Assembly: GCF_030053835.1 (NCBI RefSeq)
Contig: NZ_CP125655.1
Span: 4,060,888-4,124,887, forward strand
Length of the DNA: 64,000 nt
Source: Cellulomonas sp. ES6
Lineage (GTDB): Bacteria; Actinomycetota; Actinomycetes; Actinomycetales; Cellulomonadaceae
Direction: 5' to 3'
Position 1 is the stretch's first letter. Every line of letters starts with the position of its first letter. Shown piece by piece: positions 27,377 through 39,431 of the stretch. Below the pieces are notes generated by a model. That model ran no database searches, was not told the origin of the DNA, and worked only from the letters and a program-made list of their open reading frames with translations. Made by a program: the position numbers and the translations under genes.

Positions 27377-28783
27377 GTGTCCCTCGCCCCCTACGGTCGC
27401 CTGCTGCGCCTGCCCGGAGTCCTCCCGCTCGTCCTCGTCTCCTTCGTCGCGCGCATCCCGCACGCCATGACGGGCGTGGTGCTCACCCTGCACGTGGTGG
27501 GCCCGCTCGGGCAGGGGTACGGCCGTGCTGGCCTCGTCGCCGCCGCGATGACGGTCGGCGTGGCGATCGGGTCGCCGTGGCGCGGGCGGCGGGTGGACCG
27601 GCTGGGGCTGCGGCGCGCGCTCGTGCCCTCGGTCGTCGTGGAGTCGGCGGTGTGGCTCGTCGCGCCACGGCTCGGGTACGAGGCACTGCTGGTCGCGGCG
27701 GTGGTCGCGGGCGCGTTCCTCGTCCCCGTGTTCTCCGTGGTGCGGCAGTCCCTGTCGGTGCTGGTGCCCCCGGAGCAGCAGCGCACCGCGTACGCGCTGG
27801 ACTCGGTGGGCACCGAGCTGACGTTCATGCTCGCCCCGACCGTGGGCGTCCTCGTCGCCACGCAGGTGTCCACCTCCGTCGCCCTGACGGTGATCGGCGT
27901 GTCCACCGTCGGCGCGGGGCTGCTGCTCATGTGGTTCGACCCTCCGACCCGCTCGGCCGGCACCGCACCCGGCGCGCCCCCCGCCGGTCCGCGGCGACGC
28001 GTGCTGACGCCCGGCCTGCTGGTCGTGCTCGCCGCCGCCTCGACGGCGGCGCTGGTGCTCAACGGCACGGACGTGGGCATCGTCGCGGCGCTGCGCGGCT
28101 GGGGCCACGAGTCCGCCGTCGGCTGGATGATCGCGCTCTGGTGCGTGGGCTCCGTGGTGGGTGGCCTGGTGTACGGCGCGGGACGGCGTGAGCTGCACCC
28201 GCTGGTCCTCGTCGCGGCGCTCGGGGTGGCGACCCTGCCTGCCGCGTTCGCGCAGACGCAGGTGCAGCTCGCGGTCGCGGTGGTGGTCGCGGGCCTGCCG
28301 TGCGCCGCCGCGCTGTCGTCGATCAACGCGTCGCTGGTCCGCGCGGTGCCCGAGCACCGGCGCGGCGAGGTGATGGGCTGGAGCGGCACCGCGAACACGG
28401 TGGGCGCCGCGATGGGCGCACCGGTGGTCGGCGCGGTGATCGACGGGTTCGGGCCGTGGTCGGGCTTCGCCGCCGCGGGCGGTGCCGGCGTGCTGCTCGC
28501 GCTCGGCGGGCTCGCGGTGCTGACGGTCGCGCGCCGGCGCGCGGCGGCCGGACGCGCGGGTGCGGCGCGCCGCGCACCGGACGGCGGCGCGGGGGAGGGC
28601 GACGCACCGCCCGCGGGGACCGACCCGCTGCCCGCGGGGACCGGCCCGCTGCCCGCGGCGTCCGACCCTGTGCCCGCCGGACCCGCGCGCGCCGTCCCCG
28701 CGGCCGCAGGCGTGGTGCCGACGCCCGTGCCGGCGGGGGCCGACGACGTGGCCGCGCGACCGCGGGAGGACGCCGCCCGCTGA
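27377..28783 (+). CDS. MFS transporter
   Basis: 468 residues, about 12 hydrophobic helices. The start is the GTG at 27377 with GAGAAT 6 nt upstream. It has features of drug/sugar-efflux MFS proteins (VGVAIGSPWRGRRVDRLGLRRALV resembles the loop 2-3 motif A). The substrate is unknown. The last about 75 residues are hydrophilic, with repeated PAGTDPLPAG-type units. It is divergent from the coiled-coil/protease pair, with 111 bp between the starts. Confidence 0.85.
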   Translation: MSLAPYGRLLRLPGVLPLVLVSFVARIPHAMTGVVLTLHVVGPLGQGYGRAGLVAAAMTVGVAIGSPWRGRRVDRLGLRRALVPSVVVESAVWLVAPRLGYEALLVAAVVAGAFLVPVFSVVRQSLSVLVPPEQQRTAYALDSVGTELTFMLAPTVGVLVATQVSTSVALTVIGVSTVGAGLLLMWFDPPTRSAGTAPGAPPAGPRRRVLTPGLLVVLAAASTAALVLNGTDVGIVAALRGWGHESAVGWMIALWCVGSVVGGLVYGAGRRELHPLVLVAALGVATLPAAFAQTQVQLAVAVVVAGLPCAAALSSINASLVRAVPEHRRGEVMGWSGTANTVGAAMGAPVVGAVIDGFGPWSGFAAAGGAGVLLALGGLAVLTVARRRAAAGRAGAARRAPDGGAGEGDAPPAGTDPLPAGTGPLPAASDPVPAGPARAVPAAAGVVPTPVPAGADDVAARPREDAAR

Positions 28784-28794
28784 CGCGCGGGGTG

Positions 28795-29151
28795 TCAGGA
28801 CACGGCGCCGGTGAACTTCTCGCCGGGGCCCTCGCCGGGCGCGTCGGGGAACGGGCTCGCCTCCCGGAACGCGAGCTGCAGGGAGCGCAGCCCGTCCCGC
28901 AGCGAGCGCGCGTGCTGGTTGCCGATGTCCGGCGCCGACGCGGTGACGAGAGCGGCCAGCGCGGTGATGAGCTTGCGGGCCTCGTCGAGGTCCAGGTCGT
29001 CGCTGCCCCGCCGGCCCTCGGTGTCGGGCGACAGGCCGCACTTGACGGCGGCCGCGCTCATCAGGTGCACGGCGGCGGTGGTGATCACCTCGACCGCGGC
29101 GACGTCGGCGATGTCGCGGGTGGCGGTCTCGGGGTCGGGCGTCTGGCTCAT
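28795..29151 (-). CDS. DUF1844 family protein
   Basis: 118 residues from the ATG at 29151; GAGGAT lies 7 nt upstream. It matches the DUF1844 pattern: DIADVAAVEVITTAAVHLMSAAAVKCG, then DLDEARKLITALAALVTA. In many actinobacteria this gene sits just upstream of infC. Here the katA-fur pair separates the two. Function unknown. Confidence 0.85.
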   Translation of the reverse strand: MSQTPDPETATRDIADVAAVEVITTAAVHLMSAAAVKCGLSPDTEGRRGSDDLDLDEARKLITALAALVTASAPDIGNQHARSLRDGLRSLQLAFREASPFPDAPGEGPGEKFTGAVS

Positions 29152-29173
29152 GCGGGCGATCCTCTCATCCGCG

Positions 29174-29214
29174 ACGACGCCCGCCGCCCGGGGGATCCGG
29201 GCGGCGGGCGTCGT
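29174..29214 (-). terminator. Terminator downstream of katA
   Basis: 17-bp perfect stem (29174-29190 with 29198-29214), 7-nt loop, about 20 nt after the katA stop on the minus strand and before the DUF1844 start. Confidence 0.8.
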
Positions 29215-29234
29215 GGTGCGCGGGACGGCCGGCG

Positions 29235-30737
29235 TCAGGCGACGGGCGTGCTCGCGGTGCCGGGCTCGCCGGTCTCGAGCGGGGCCGTGCCGGCGAGCGC
29301 GGCGGCCAGGGCCTGCCCCAGGCCCGCGTCCACGTTCGTCCAGTACTGGACGGCCCGGGCGCGGATCACGTCGCTGCGCACCGCGCCGACGTGCCCGGTG
29401 ATCGTCTCGAGGAACCGGGCGCGGGCGGCGTCGTCGAAGACCTCGCGGTACAGGGTCCCGGCCTGGCCCCAGTCGTCGTCCTGCTCGTGCAGCGTGGCCG
29501 CGGCGCGGACCATCGCCCCGTCGGACTCCCACCCGGAGGACTCGGCGGCGCGCGCCGGGTCCGCCGCCGGGCCGCCCACCGAGTTGGGCGCGTACACGGG
29601 CACGTCGGGTGCGGCGAAGTGGTACCGCGCCGCGCCGTCCTTGGAGTACGAGTGCACCGGCGCCTGCGGGGCGTTCACGGGCAGCTGCGCGTGGTTCGTG
29701 CCGACCCGGTACCGGTGGGCGTCCGCGTAGGAGAAGATCCGCGCGAGCAGCATCTTGTCCGGGCTCGCCGCGATGCCGGGCACGAAGTTCGACGGCGCGA
29801 ACGTGGCCTGCTCGATCTGCGCGAAGTAGTTCTCCGGGTTGCGGTTGAGCTCCATCACGCCGACCTCGATCAGCGGGTAGTCCGCGTGCGGCCAGACCTT
29901 CGTGAGGTCGAACGGGTTGAACCGGTAGGCCTTCGCGTCCTCGTACGGCATCACCTGCACGGACAGCGTCCAGCGCGGGAAGTCCCCGTCGGCGATGTGC
30001 TCGAACAGGTCGCGGATGTGGTGGTCGGCGTCCGAGCCCGCCAGCTGCGCGGCCTCGTCGGCCGTGAGGTTGTCGATGCCCTGCTGCGTCCTGAAGTGGT
30101 ACTTGACCCAGAACCGCTCGCCGGCCGCGTTGACCCACTGGTAGGTGTGCGAGCCGAAGCCGTCCATGGTCCGCCACGAGCGCGGCAGCCCGCGGTCGCC
30201 CATCAGCCACGTGACCTGGTGCGCGGACTCCGGGGACAGCGACCAGAAGTCCCACTGCATGTCGTTGTCGCGCAGGTTCGACCCGGGCAGCCGCTTCTGC
30301 GAGCGGATGAAGTCCGGGAACTTGATGCCGTCGCGCAGGAAGAACACCGGCGTGTTGTTGCCGACCAGGTCGTAGTTGCCCTCGGACGTGTAGAACTTCA
30401 GCGCGAAGCCGCGGGGGTCGCGCCACGTGTCGGGGGAGCCGTGCTCGCCGGCGACGGACGAGAACCGGGCCAGCATGTCCGTCCGCACGCCGGGCTGGAA
30501 CAGCGCCGCCCGGGTGTACCGGCTGACGTCGGCGGTGGTCGTGAACGTCCCGAACGCGCCGCCACCCTTGGCGTGCACGACGCGCTCGGGCACGCGCTCG
30601 CGGTTGAACTGGGCGAGCTTCTCCACCAGGTAGTGGTCGTGCAGGACGATCGGGCCGTCGGCGCCGACCGCGAGGGAGTGGGCGTCGGAGGCGACGGGGG
30701 CGCCGGAGTTCGTGGTGGTGGGGTGGACCTGGGTCAC
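29235..30737 (-). CDS. katA: KatA, monofunctional haem catalase
   Basis: 500 residues, GTG start preceded by GGAAGGA. It disproportionates hydrogen peroxide. Distal His in [13 protein letters not shown] (His 55), distal Asn in [14 protein letters not shown] and the proximal haem-ligand Tyr in [14 protein letters not shown] are present. Its length fits small-subunit clade-3 catalases. It lies 129 bp downstream of a Fur-family gene on the same strand, matching the common furA-kat arrangement and suggesting peroxide- or iron-responsive control. Confidence 0.96.
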   Translation of the reverse strand: MTQVHPTTTNSGAPVASDAHSLAVGADGPIVLHDHYLVEKLAQFNRERVPERVVHAKGGGAFGTFTTTADVSRYTRAALFQPGVRTDMLARFSSVAGEHGSPDTWRDPRGFALKFYTSEGNYDLVGNNTPVFFLRDGIKFPDFIRSQKRLPGSNLRDNDMQWDFWSLSPESAHQVTWLMGDRGLPRSWRTMDGFGSHTYQWVNAAGERFWVKYHFRTQQGIDNLTADEAAQLAGSDADHHIRDLFEHIADGDFPRWTLSVQVMPYEDAKAYRFNPFDLTKVWPHADYPLIEVGVMELNRNPENYFAQIEQATFAPSNFVPGIAASPDKMLLARIFSYADAHRYRVGTNHAQLPVNAPQAPVHSYSKDGAARYHFAAPDVPVYAPNSVGGPAADPARAAESSGWESDGAMVRAAATLHEQDDDWGQAGTLYREVFDDAARARFLETITGHVGAVRSDVIRARAVQYWTNVDAGLGQALAAALAGTAPLETGEPGTASTPVA

Positions 30738-30866
30738 ACGTGTCCTTCCGGGTCGGGCGAGCCGCTGCGGGCGCGCCGGGGGCCGGTGCGGGCGGGTGCG
30801 CCCGACCGGTGGTCGGTGGGTGGTGGTCGGAGGTCCGGCGGGCCGGACGGGCCCGGCGGAGGAGTC

Positions 30867-31343
30867 TCAGCCGGAGGCGGCCCGGCAGCCGGGGCACAGA
30901 CCCCAGTAGGTGACCTCGGCGGTGTCGACCGTGAAGCCCGACGTGGAGACGGGCGTGAGGCACGGTGCCTCGCCGACGGCGCAGTCGACGTCGCCGACGG
31001 CACCGCAGCGCCGGCAGACGACGTGGTGGTGGTTGTCGCCGACGCGGCGCTCGTACCGGGCGGGGTGCCCGGCCGGCTCGATGCGCCGCAGGATGCCGGC
31101 GTCGGTCAGCGCGTGCAGCACGTCGTAGACCGCCTGAACCGAGACGGTCGGCAGCGCGGTCCGGGCGTGCCGCAGCACGGCGTCCGCGTCGGCGTGCGGC
31201 ATCGAGGCGACCGCGTCGAGCACGGCCACGCGCGGGGCGGTGACCCGCAGCCCGTGCCGGCGCAGCAGGTCCTGCGGGGTCCCGTGCTCCGGCTGCTGGG
31301 CCGGTGCGCCGGCTGCGGCGGGTGCGTGCTGGTCGACGGGCAT
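30867..31343 (-). CDS. Fur-family transcriptional regulator (FurA/CatR/PerR-like)
   Basis: 158 residues. Winged helix ([23 protein letters not shown] through [20 protein letters not shown]), followed by the metal-binding dimerisation domain with [18 protein letters not shown] and a second Cys pair CPGCRAASG, the structural zinc site. Position ahead of katA supports a peroxide-sensing role like mycobacterial FurA or Streptomyces CatR. GGTGAGG precedes the ATG. Confidence 0.92.
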   Translation of the reverse strand: MPVDQHAPAAAGAPAQQPEHGTPQDLLRRHGLRVTAPRVAVLDAVASMPHADADAVLRHARTALPTVSVQAVYDVLHALTDAGILRRIEPAGHPARYERRVGDNHHHVVCRRCGAVGDVDCAVGEAPCLTPVSTSGFTVDTAEVTYWGLCPGCRAASG

Positions 31344-31367
31344 GGCCTCACCCTGACACGTCTTCTG

Positions 31368-31376
31368 GAACAGTTC
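31368..31376 (-). promoter_or_regulatory. Candidate autoregulatory operator upstream of the Fur-family gene
   Basis: Short palindrome GAAC-A-GTTC within TTGAACTGTTCCAG, 25 nt upstream of the start codon, in the only AT-richer stretch of this interval. Position fits a Fur/CatR operator, but the motif is too short to be sure. Confidence 0.3.
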
Positions 31377-31451
31377 AAGGAGGGATCTGACGGTGTGTCA
31401 CCACGTGGCGCCGGTGCCGGGGAATCCGGACGGCCCGCCCGGGTGTTCTGG

Positions 31452-31457
31452 TAGAGT
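31452..31457 (+). promoter_or_regulatory. Putative infC promoter -10 (TAGAGT)
   Basis: TTCTGGTAGAGT, almost identical to the repeated CTCTGGTAGAGT at the rRNA promoters (58235, 58293). It predicts a long leader of about 255 nt before the infC start. That leader (31460-31718) is GC-rich, codes for nothing recognisable, and could hold a regulatory structure. Confidence 0.5.
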
Positions 31458-31718
31458 CATCCACGACTGACCTGGGTGGTGCGCGCGAGTGCTCCGCCCG
31501 GGTGCACAAGTGGAGCCACTCCCACCTGAGTCCCGACCGCCCGGTCCGCCGGCAGCAGGGTCCAGGTCACCGGTCCAGGCCGTGCCCCCCTCGCGGGAGC
31601 GCGGTCGGCGACGCACCGCTCACGCGGTGGTCGTGGAACCGTCGGCCCCCACCTGTGCCCAGGACCGGGGGCCTTCCTCGTTCCTGGGGTCGTCACCTGC
31701 GACTTCGAGGAGCACCAC

Positions 31719-32728
<1,010 letters not shown>

Positions 32729-32814
32729 CCCGCACCACCACGCCCTGATCCCACCGGGTCCGGACGGACGAGTCGCGCCCCGGCGCGATGCGACGACAAG
32801 GAGAGACGGCAGCC

Positions 32815-33009
32815 ATGCCGAAGAACAAGACGCACTCCGGTGCGAAGAAGCGCTTCCGGATCACCGGGAGCGGCAAGGTCATGCGCGAGCAGGCGAACGC
32901 CCGCCACCTGTTCGAGCACAAGTCGAGCCGTCGCACGCGCCGCCTCGCCTCGGACCAGGTCGTCTCCGCGGCCGACGCCCCCCGTATCAAGAAGCTGCTC
33001 GGCAAGTGA
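32815..33009 (+). CDS. rpmI: Ribosomal protein bL35
   Basis: 64 residues, start [20 protein letters not shown], very basic, with [16 protein letters not shown] and ending IKKLLGK. Strong AAGGAGAG about 12 nt before the ATG. Standard infC-rpmI-rplT order. Confidence 0.97.
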   Translation: MPKNKTHSGAKKRFRITGSGKVMREQANARHLFEHKSSRRTRRLASDQVVSAADAPRIKKLLGK

Positions 33010-33069
33010 CCGTCGGCGCGTGAGCGCCACGGCACCCCGCCGACCTGAGAACAGAGCAAGGAGCATCAC

Positions 33070-33456
33070 GTGGCACGCGTGAAGCGGGCGGTCAACGCCC
33101 AGAAGAAGCGCCGGGCAACTCTCGAGCGCGCCAGCGGCTACCGCGGGCAGCGCTCGCGCCTGTACCGCAAGGCCAAGGAGCAGGTCACCCACTCCCTCGT
33201 CTACGCCTACCGCGACCGCAAGGTCCGCAAGGGCGACTTCCGCAAGCTGTGGATCCAGCGGATCAACGCGGCGGCGCGCGAGCAGGGCCTGACCTACAAC
33301 CGCCTGATCCAGGGCCTCAAGCTCGCGGGCGTGGAGGTCGACCGCCGCGTGCTGGCCGACCTGGCCGTCAACGACGCCCCGGCGTTCAACGCCCTGGTGC
33401 AGGTGGCCAAGGACGCGCTGCCCGCGGACGTCAACGCGCCGCGCGCCGCGGCCTGA
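33070..33456 (+). CDS. rplT: Ribosomal protein bL20
   Basis: 128 residues, GTG start ([26 protein letters not shown]). It binds 23S rRNA early in 50S assembly. Family motifs [23 protein letters not shown] and [25 protein letters not shown] are intact. Followed by a strong terminator. Confidence 0.98.
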   Translation: MARVKRAVNAQKKRRATLERASGYRGQRSRLYRKAKEQVTHSLVYAYRDRKVRKGDFRKLWIQRINAAAREQGLTYNRLIQGLKLAGVEVDRRVLADLAVNDAPAFNALVQVAKDALPADVNAPRAAA

Positions 33457-33504
33457 CGCCGAGCGAGCACCCCGGGCCCGGCGGACCTCCGCCCTGCGCC
33501 CGAC

Positions 33505-33547
33505 CGACGGACCCCCGGCAGCCCTCGCGGCTGCCGGGGGTCCGTCG
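33505..33547 (+). terminator. Intrinsic terminator after rplT
   Basis: 19-bp perfect stem (33505-33523 with 33529-33547) and 5-nt loop, 49 nt after the rplT stop; ends the infC-rpmI-rplT transcript. Confidence 0.88.
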
Positions 33548-33658
33548 TCCGTCCGGGAGGACGTCCGGCCCGGGGAGATCTCGCGGGGAGGACGCCGCGC
33601 CAGGGGAGCTCGTCGCCCGGGAGGTGGGGCGGTACCCGAGTGCGGGAGGATGGGGGAC

Positions 33659-34609
33659 GTGTCCCGTGAGCTGCCGCCCGTCGTCCCGGAGAACCACCCC
33701 GCGCGCAGCGGGCCCTCGCTGCTGACGAACCTGCACTCCGACCGCGTGCGGCACGTGCGGGGCCTCGTCGCGCGGGCGGGGCGGCGGCGCGCCGGGCGGT
33801 TCCTGGCGGAGGGCCCCCAGGCGGTCCGGGAGGCGGTGCGCTGCACGCCGTGGCTGGTCCGGGACGTGTACCTGACGCCCGAGGCCGTCGAGCGGCACCC
33901 GGAGATCGCCGAGGACGCCAGCGGGCTGTACGTGCACCTCGCGTCCCCGGCGGTGCTCGACGCGATGTCCGCGGATGCTCAGGGCGTGCTCGCGGTGGTG
34001 GACCTGCCCGCCGAGGGCGTCCCCGCGGAGCGCCTGACGGGGCCGCTCGCCGCCGCGGCACTGCCGGAGGTCCTCGCGGGCCGGCCCCGGCTGGTGGCGG
34101 TGCTCGCGCGGGTCCGCGACCCCGGCAACGCCGGCACGGTGATCCGGGTGGCGGACGCGGCCGGCGCGGACGCCGTCGTCATCGCGGGTGACAGCGTCGA
34201 GGCGACGAACCCCAAGGTCGTCCGGTCGACGGCGGGGTCCCTGTTCCACCTGCCGGTGGTCTCGGGGGTGCCGGTGGCCGAGGCGGTCGCGGCGGTGCGC
34301 GGCGCGGGGCTGACGGTGCTGGCGGCGGACGGCGCGGGGGACCTGGACCTGGACGACCTGCAGGACGCCGCAGCCCGCGCCGGGGGTGCGGCGCCCGTGG
34401 ACGACGCCGCCGGGGTCACGCCGGGGGACCCCGACCTGCGCGCCGCGACCGCGTGGCTGTTCGGCAACGAGGCGTGGGGCCTGCCCGCGGTGGACCGCGA
34501 CCTGGCGGACGCCGTCGTGCGGGTGCCGCTGCGCGGCCGGGCGGAGTCGCTGAACCTGGGGACGGCGGCGGCCGTGTGCCTGTACGCGTCCTCGCGCGCG
34601 CACCGCTGA
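33659..34609 (+). CDS. SpoU/TrmH-family RNA 2'-O-methyltransferase
   Basis: 316 residues from the GTG at 33659; GAGGAT lies 7 nt upstream. An in-frame ATG at 33650 is the alternative. The N-terminal substrate-binding region (SDRVRHVRGLVARAGRRRAGRFLAEG) resembles RlmB/TsnR-type enzymes. The SPOUT knot motifs are present: [35 protein letters not shown] and SLNLGTAAAVCLY. It methylates rRNA or tRNA ribose with SAM; the exact site is unknown. Its position between rplT and pheS is usual for actinobacteria. Confidence 0.9.
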   Translation: MSRELPPVVPENHPARSGPSLLTNLHSDRVRHVRGLVARAGRRRAGRFLAEGPQAVREAVRCTPWLVRDVYLTPEAVERHPEIAEDASGLYVHLASPAVLDAMSADAQGVLAVVDLPAEGVPAERLTGPLAAAALPEVLAGRPRLVAVLARVRDPGNAGTVIRVADAAGADAVVIAGDSVEATNPKVVRSTAGSLFHLPVVSGVPVAEAVAAVRGAGLTVLAADGAGDLDLDDLQDAAARAGGAAPVDDAAGVTPGDPDLRAATAWLFGNEAWGLPAVDRDLADAVVRVPLRGRAESLNLGTAAAVCLYASSRAHR

Positions 34610-34696
34610 CCGGCCCCGCGCGCCCGCGAGCCCGGGCGGACGCGGCGACGCGGTTCCGGCCACGACGACCCGCGGTCCGTGCGGCATGCTGGCCGG

Positions 34697-35308
34697 GTGC
34701 GCGTCTTCGCAGGTCTGTGGCCGACGCCGCAGGTGCGTCGTCACCTGGCGTCGGCGCTCGTGACGGCCGTCGGCGTGGACGCCGAGGACTCGCCCGGCCG
34801 CTCGGGCCCGCAGGGCGTGCGGTGGACGGCCGCGGAGAACTGGCACGTGACGCTCGCGTTCTACGGGGACGTCGGGGAGAGCGTCGCGGAGCTGCTGGCG
34901 GGGGAGCTCGCGGCGGTGGCGGCGGGCACGAGCCCGTTCGGGCTGTCGCTGACGGGGGCCGGCGTCTTCGCGCACCGCACGCTGTGGGCCGGCGTCGGCG
35001 GGGAGGTCGAGGCCGTCCACGGTCTGGTGGCCGCGTGCCGGGAGGCGGGCGAGGCGGTGGGCGCGCGCCAGGACGACCGCGCGAGGTCCCGGCCCCACGT
35101 GACGCTCGGCCGCGCGGTGCCACCCCGGGGCTCACGCCGTCGGACCGCGGGCCCGGACCCGGCCGACCTCCTCGTGCACGCGCTGGCGGTCTACCGGGGC
35201 CCGGCCTGGCCGGTGCGCGAGCTCGTGCTCGCGGAGTCGCGGCCCGGCGAGGGGCGCGCCGGCGGTCCGCTGTACCTGCCCCTGGGGGCGTGGACCCTCG
35301 GCGGCTGA
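34697..35308 (+). CDS. thpR: ThpR-type RNA 2',3'-cyclic phosphodiesterase (2'-5' RNA ligase family)
   Basis: 203 residues. The two HxTL active-site motifs of the 2H phosphoesterase superfamily are intact: ENWHVTLAFYGD and SRPHVTLGRAV. GTG start at 34697, with CATGCT 6 nt upstream. It probably opens or forms 2',3'-cyclic phosphate ends in RNA; the physiological substrate is not known. Confidence 0.88.
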   Translation: MRVFAGLWPTPQVRRHLASALVTAVGVDAEDSPGRSGPQGVRWTAAENWHVTLAFYGDVGESVAELLAGELAAVAAGTSPFGLSLTGAGVFAHRTLWAGVGGEVEAVHGLVAACREAGEAVGARQDDRARSRPHVTLGRAVPPRGSRRRTAGPDPADLLVHALAVYRGPAWPVRELVLAESRPGEGRAGGPLYLPLGAWTLGG

Positions 35309-35335
35309 GCGCCGGGGTGTGGCACCATGGCGCGC

Positions 35336-35398
35336 ATGACGTCCCAGCCGCGCACCAGCCGCCGATTTCCCGGGCCCGTGCCCGGGGCGCGGCGCTGA
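35336..35398 (+). CDS. Possible short leader peptide upstream of pheST
   Basis: A 20-codon frame (MTSQPRTSRRFPGPVPGARR) with CACCAT 7 nt upstream, the leaderless geometry seen elsewhere. It is followed by GC-rich inverted sequence and, 58 nt on, a second -10-like TAGACT (35457-35462). Only one Phe codon is present, so classical Phe attenuation is not well supported. Could be a chance frame. Confidence 0.25.
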   Translation: MTSQPRTSRRFPGPVPGARR

Positions 35399-35459
35399 CG
35401 CGCGGCACCTGACCTCCGCAGGGCGGACGGTCCGGAGTCCCCGGCACGGGCGCCACTAG

Positions 35460-36592
<1,133 letters not shown>

Positions 36593-36593
<1 letters not shown>

Positions 36594-39175
36594 TGCCTCG
36601 CATCCCCCTGACGTGGCTCGCCGAGCACGTCGAGCTCCCCGAGGGCCTCACGGCCGAGCAGCTGGCGGCCGACCTCGTGCGGGTCGGGCTGGAGGAGGAG
36701 GCCGTCCACCCGGCCGCCGTGACGGGCCCGCTCGTCGTCGGCCGGGTCGTCGAGCGCCACCCCGAGCCGCAGAAGAACGGCAAGACCATCAACTGGTGCC
36801 AGGTCGACGTGGGGGAGCACAACGGCACCGCCGAGGACGGCACCCGCACGCCGCGGGGCATCGTCTGCGGCGCGCACAACTTCGACGTGGGCGACCACGT
36901 GGTCGTCGCGCTGCCGGGCACGGTGCTGCCCGGGCCGTTCCCCATCGCGTCCCGCAAGACGTACGGCCACGTGTCGGACGGGATGATCTGCTCCTCGCGC
37001 GAGCTCGGCCTCGGCGAGGACCACGACGGCATCATCGTGCTGTCCGAGCTCGGCATCGACGCGGAGCCCGGGACCGACGCGCGCGCCCTGCTGGGGCTCG
37101 GCGAGGAGGTGCTGGAGATCAACGTCACGCCGGACCGCGGGTACTGCTTCGCGATGCGCGGCGTCGCCCGGGAGTACGCGCACGCGACCGGGGCGGTGTT
37201 CACGGACCGCGGCCTGCCGCGGCCGGGGGCGGAGGACGGCGTCGCGACGACCGGTGGCTTCGGCGTCGAGCTGCGGGACGACGCGCCGATCCACGGCGTC
37301 CCCGGCGCCGACCGGTTCGTGGCCCGCGTCGTGCGCGGCGTCGCGGCCGACGCCCCGTCGCCGGCGTGGCTGCAGCAGCGCCTGACCCAGGCCGGCATGC
37401 GCCCCATCTCGCTCGCGGTCGACGTGACCAACTACGTCATGCTCGACCTGGGGCAGCCGCTGCACGCCTACGACCTGGCGACGCTCAGCGCGCCGATCGT
37501 GGTGCGCCGGGCGCGCCCGGGGGAGCGGCTCACCACGCTCGACGGGGTGGACCGGGCGCTCGACCCGGAGGACCTGCTCATCACCGACGGCCCCGACGCG
37601 GGGCGCGTGCTCGGGCTGGCGGGCGTCATGGGCGGGGCGGAGACCGAGGTGTCGGCCACGACCACCGACCTGCTGATCGAGGCCGCCCACTTCGACCCGG
37701 TGACGATCGCCCGCACCGCGCGGCGGCACAAGCTGCCCAGCGAGGCGAGCAAGCGCTTCGAGCGCGGGGTGGACCCGCAGCTGCCGCGCGTCGCGGTCGC
37801 GCGCGTGGTCGAGCTGCTGGTGGAGCACGGCGGCGGGACGCCGGACCCGGTGCTCACGGACGTGGACCGCACGAGCCCGGCGCCGCGGCTGCTGCTGCCC
37901 GTCGACCTGCCGTCGCGGCTGATCGGGCTCGACCTGGACGTCGCCGAGGTCGCCACGTACCTGCGGGCGATCGGCTGCACGGTCGGCGAGCCCGTCGGGA
38001 CCGGGGCCGACGCGGTGCTGCCGGTGACGGTGCCCACGTGGCGACCGGACCTGACCGCGCCCGTGGACCTGGTCGAGGAGGTCGCGCGGCTGCGCGGCTA
38101 CGACGCGATCCCCTCGGTGGTCCCGCGCTCGCCGGTCGGCCTCGGCCTGACCGTGTCCCAGCGCCGGCGTCGCCGGGTGGCGCAGGTGCTCGCGGACTCC
38201 GGGTGGGTCGAGACGCTGTCCTACCCGTTCGTCGGCACCGCCCAGCTCGACGCGCTGGCGCTGCCGGAGGACGACGCCCGGCGCGCCCTGCTCCGGCTGG
38301 CGAACCCGCTGTCGGAGGAGCAGCCGTACCTGCGCAGCTCGCTGCTCGTCACGCTGCTGGAGACCGCGCGGCGCAACGTGGCCCGCGGGACCACGGACCT
38401 CGCGGTGTTCGAGGTCGGCGCGGTCACGCTGCCCGTCGCGGGGACGGCCCCGGCGCCGGTCCCGCCGGTCGCCGAGCGGCCCGCGCCGGAGGTGCTCGAC
38501 GCGGTCCGCGCCGCGGTGCCCCCGCAGCCGCGGCACGTCGCCGGCGTGCTCACCGGGCTGCGGGAGCCCGCCGGCTGGTGGGGCCCCGGCCGCCCGGCGG
38601 ACCACGCCGACGCGATCGACGCGGTGCGCCTGCTCGCCGAGACGCTGGGCGTCGACGTGCGCCTGGAGGCCGACGCCTCGACCGCGCCGTGGCACCCCGG
38701 GCGCTGCGCCCGCGTGACGACGGCGGCCGGTGCGCTGGTCGGCCACGCCGGCGAGCTGCACCCCGCGGTCGTCGCGACGCTCGGCCTGCCGGCGCGGGCG
38801 TGCGCGTTCGAGGTCGACCTCGACGTGCTGCTCGCCGCGGCCCCGCGCACCGAGGTGGTCGCGCGCGAGGTGTCGACCTACCCGGTCGCGAAGGAGGACG
38901 TCGCCCTGGTGGTGCCGGACTCCGTGCCGGTCGCGGACGTCCTCGAGGCGGTGCGGGCGGGCGCGTCCGCCAGCCCGGCGGGCGACGTCCTGGAGAGCGC
39001 GCGCCTGTTCGACGTGTACTCCGGCGAGCAGGTCGGCGCCGGACGGCGGTCGCTGGCGTTCGCGCTGCGGCTGCGTGCCGCGGACCGGACGCTGACCGCC
39101 GACGAGACGGCGGCCGTGCGGGCCGCCGTGGTGGCGGAGGCCGAGCGCCGGTTCGGCGCGACCCTGCGCGCGTAG
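36593..39175 (+). CDS. pheT: PheT, phenylalanyl-tRNA synthetase beta subunit
   Basis: 860 residues, full length. N-terminal part with the EMAPII-like tRNA-binding OB fold (VVGRVVERHPEPQKNGK, IVCGAHNFDVGDHVVVALPG), then the B3/4 editing domain (RMMLDLGQPLHAYDL-like VTNYVMLDLGQPLHAYDL), B5 domains, the inactive class II core (YPFVGTAQLDALALP, NPLSEEQPYLRSSLL) and C-terminal anticodon-binding FDX-ACB domain (STYPVAKEDVALVVPDSVPV, residues about 765-860). Forms an alpha2-beta2 enzyme with PheS. Confidence 0.97.
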
Positions 39176-39188
39176 GCGGGCCACGTCC

Positions 39189-39254
39189 GAGGTCGTCATG
39201 TCCGTCCGAGGTCGTCAGTCCGGACGCACGACCTCGGCCCGTCCTGACGACCTC
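39189..39254. repeat. Inverted-decamer array, second GAGGTCGTCA site
   Basis: Direct copies at 39189-39198 and 39208-39217, reverse-complement core ACGACCTC at 39228-39235 and full TGACGACCTC at 39245-39254. It begins 14 nt after the pheT stop and mirrors the array after dnaE. Probably the pheT terminator or a dispersed intergenic repeat. The rest of the 39176-39431 gap holds an AT-richer stretch (39300-39370) that may carry the nuclease promoter. Confidence 0.7.
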
Positions 39255-39431
39255 GGCCCGGCGCCCGGGTCCCGCGCGTCCGCGGTGTTCACGCTTCCGC
39301 CACCCGTGTGTTCCCCCCGAGTGGTTGCCTATCCGGACATACCGCCCATACGTTGTCACTCGGCTGGGTCACACCTGTGACTCCGCCCTGTGACGAGGGC
39401 CGTCGTGCCCCCGGGGGATCGGAGAAGATCG

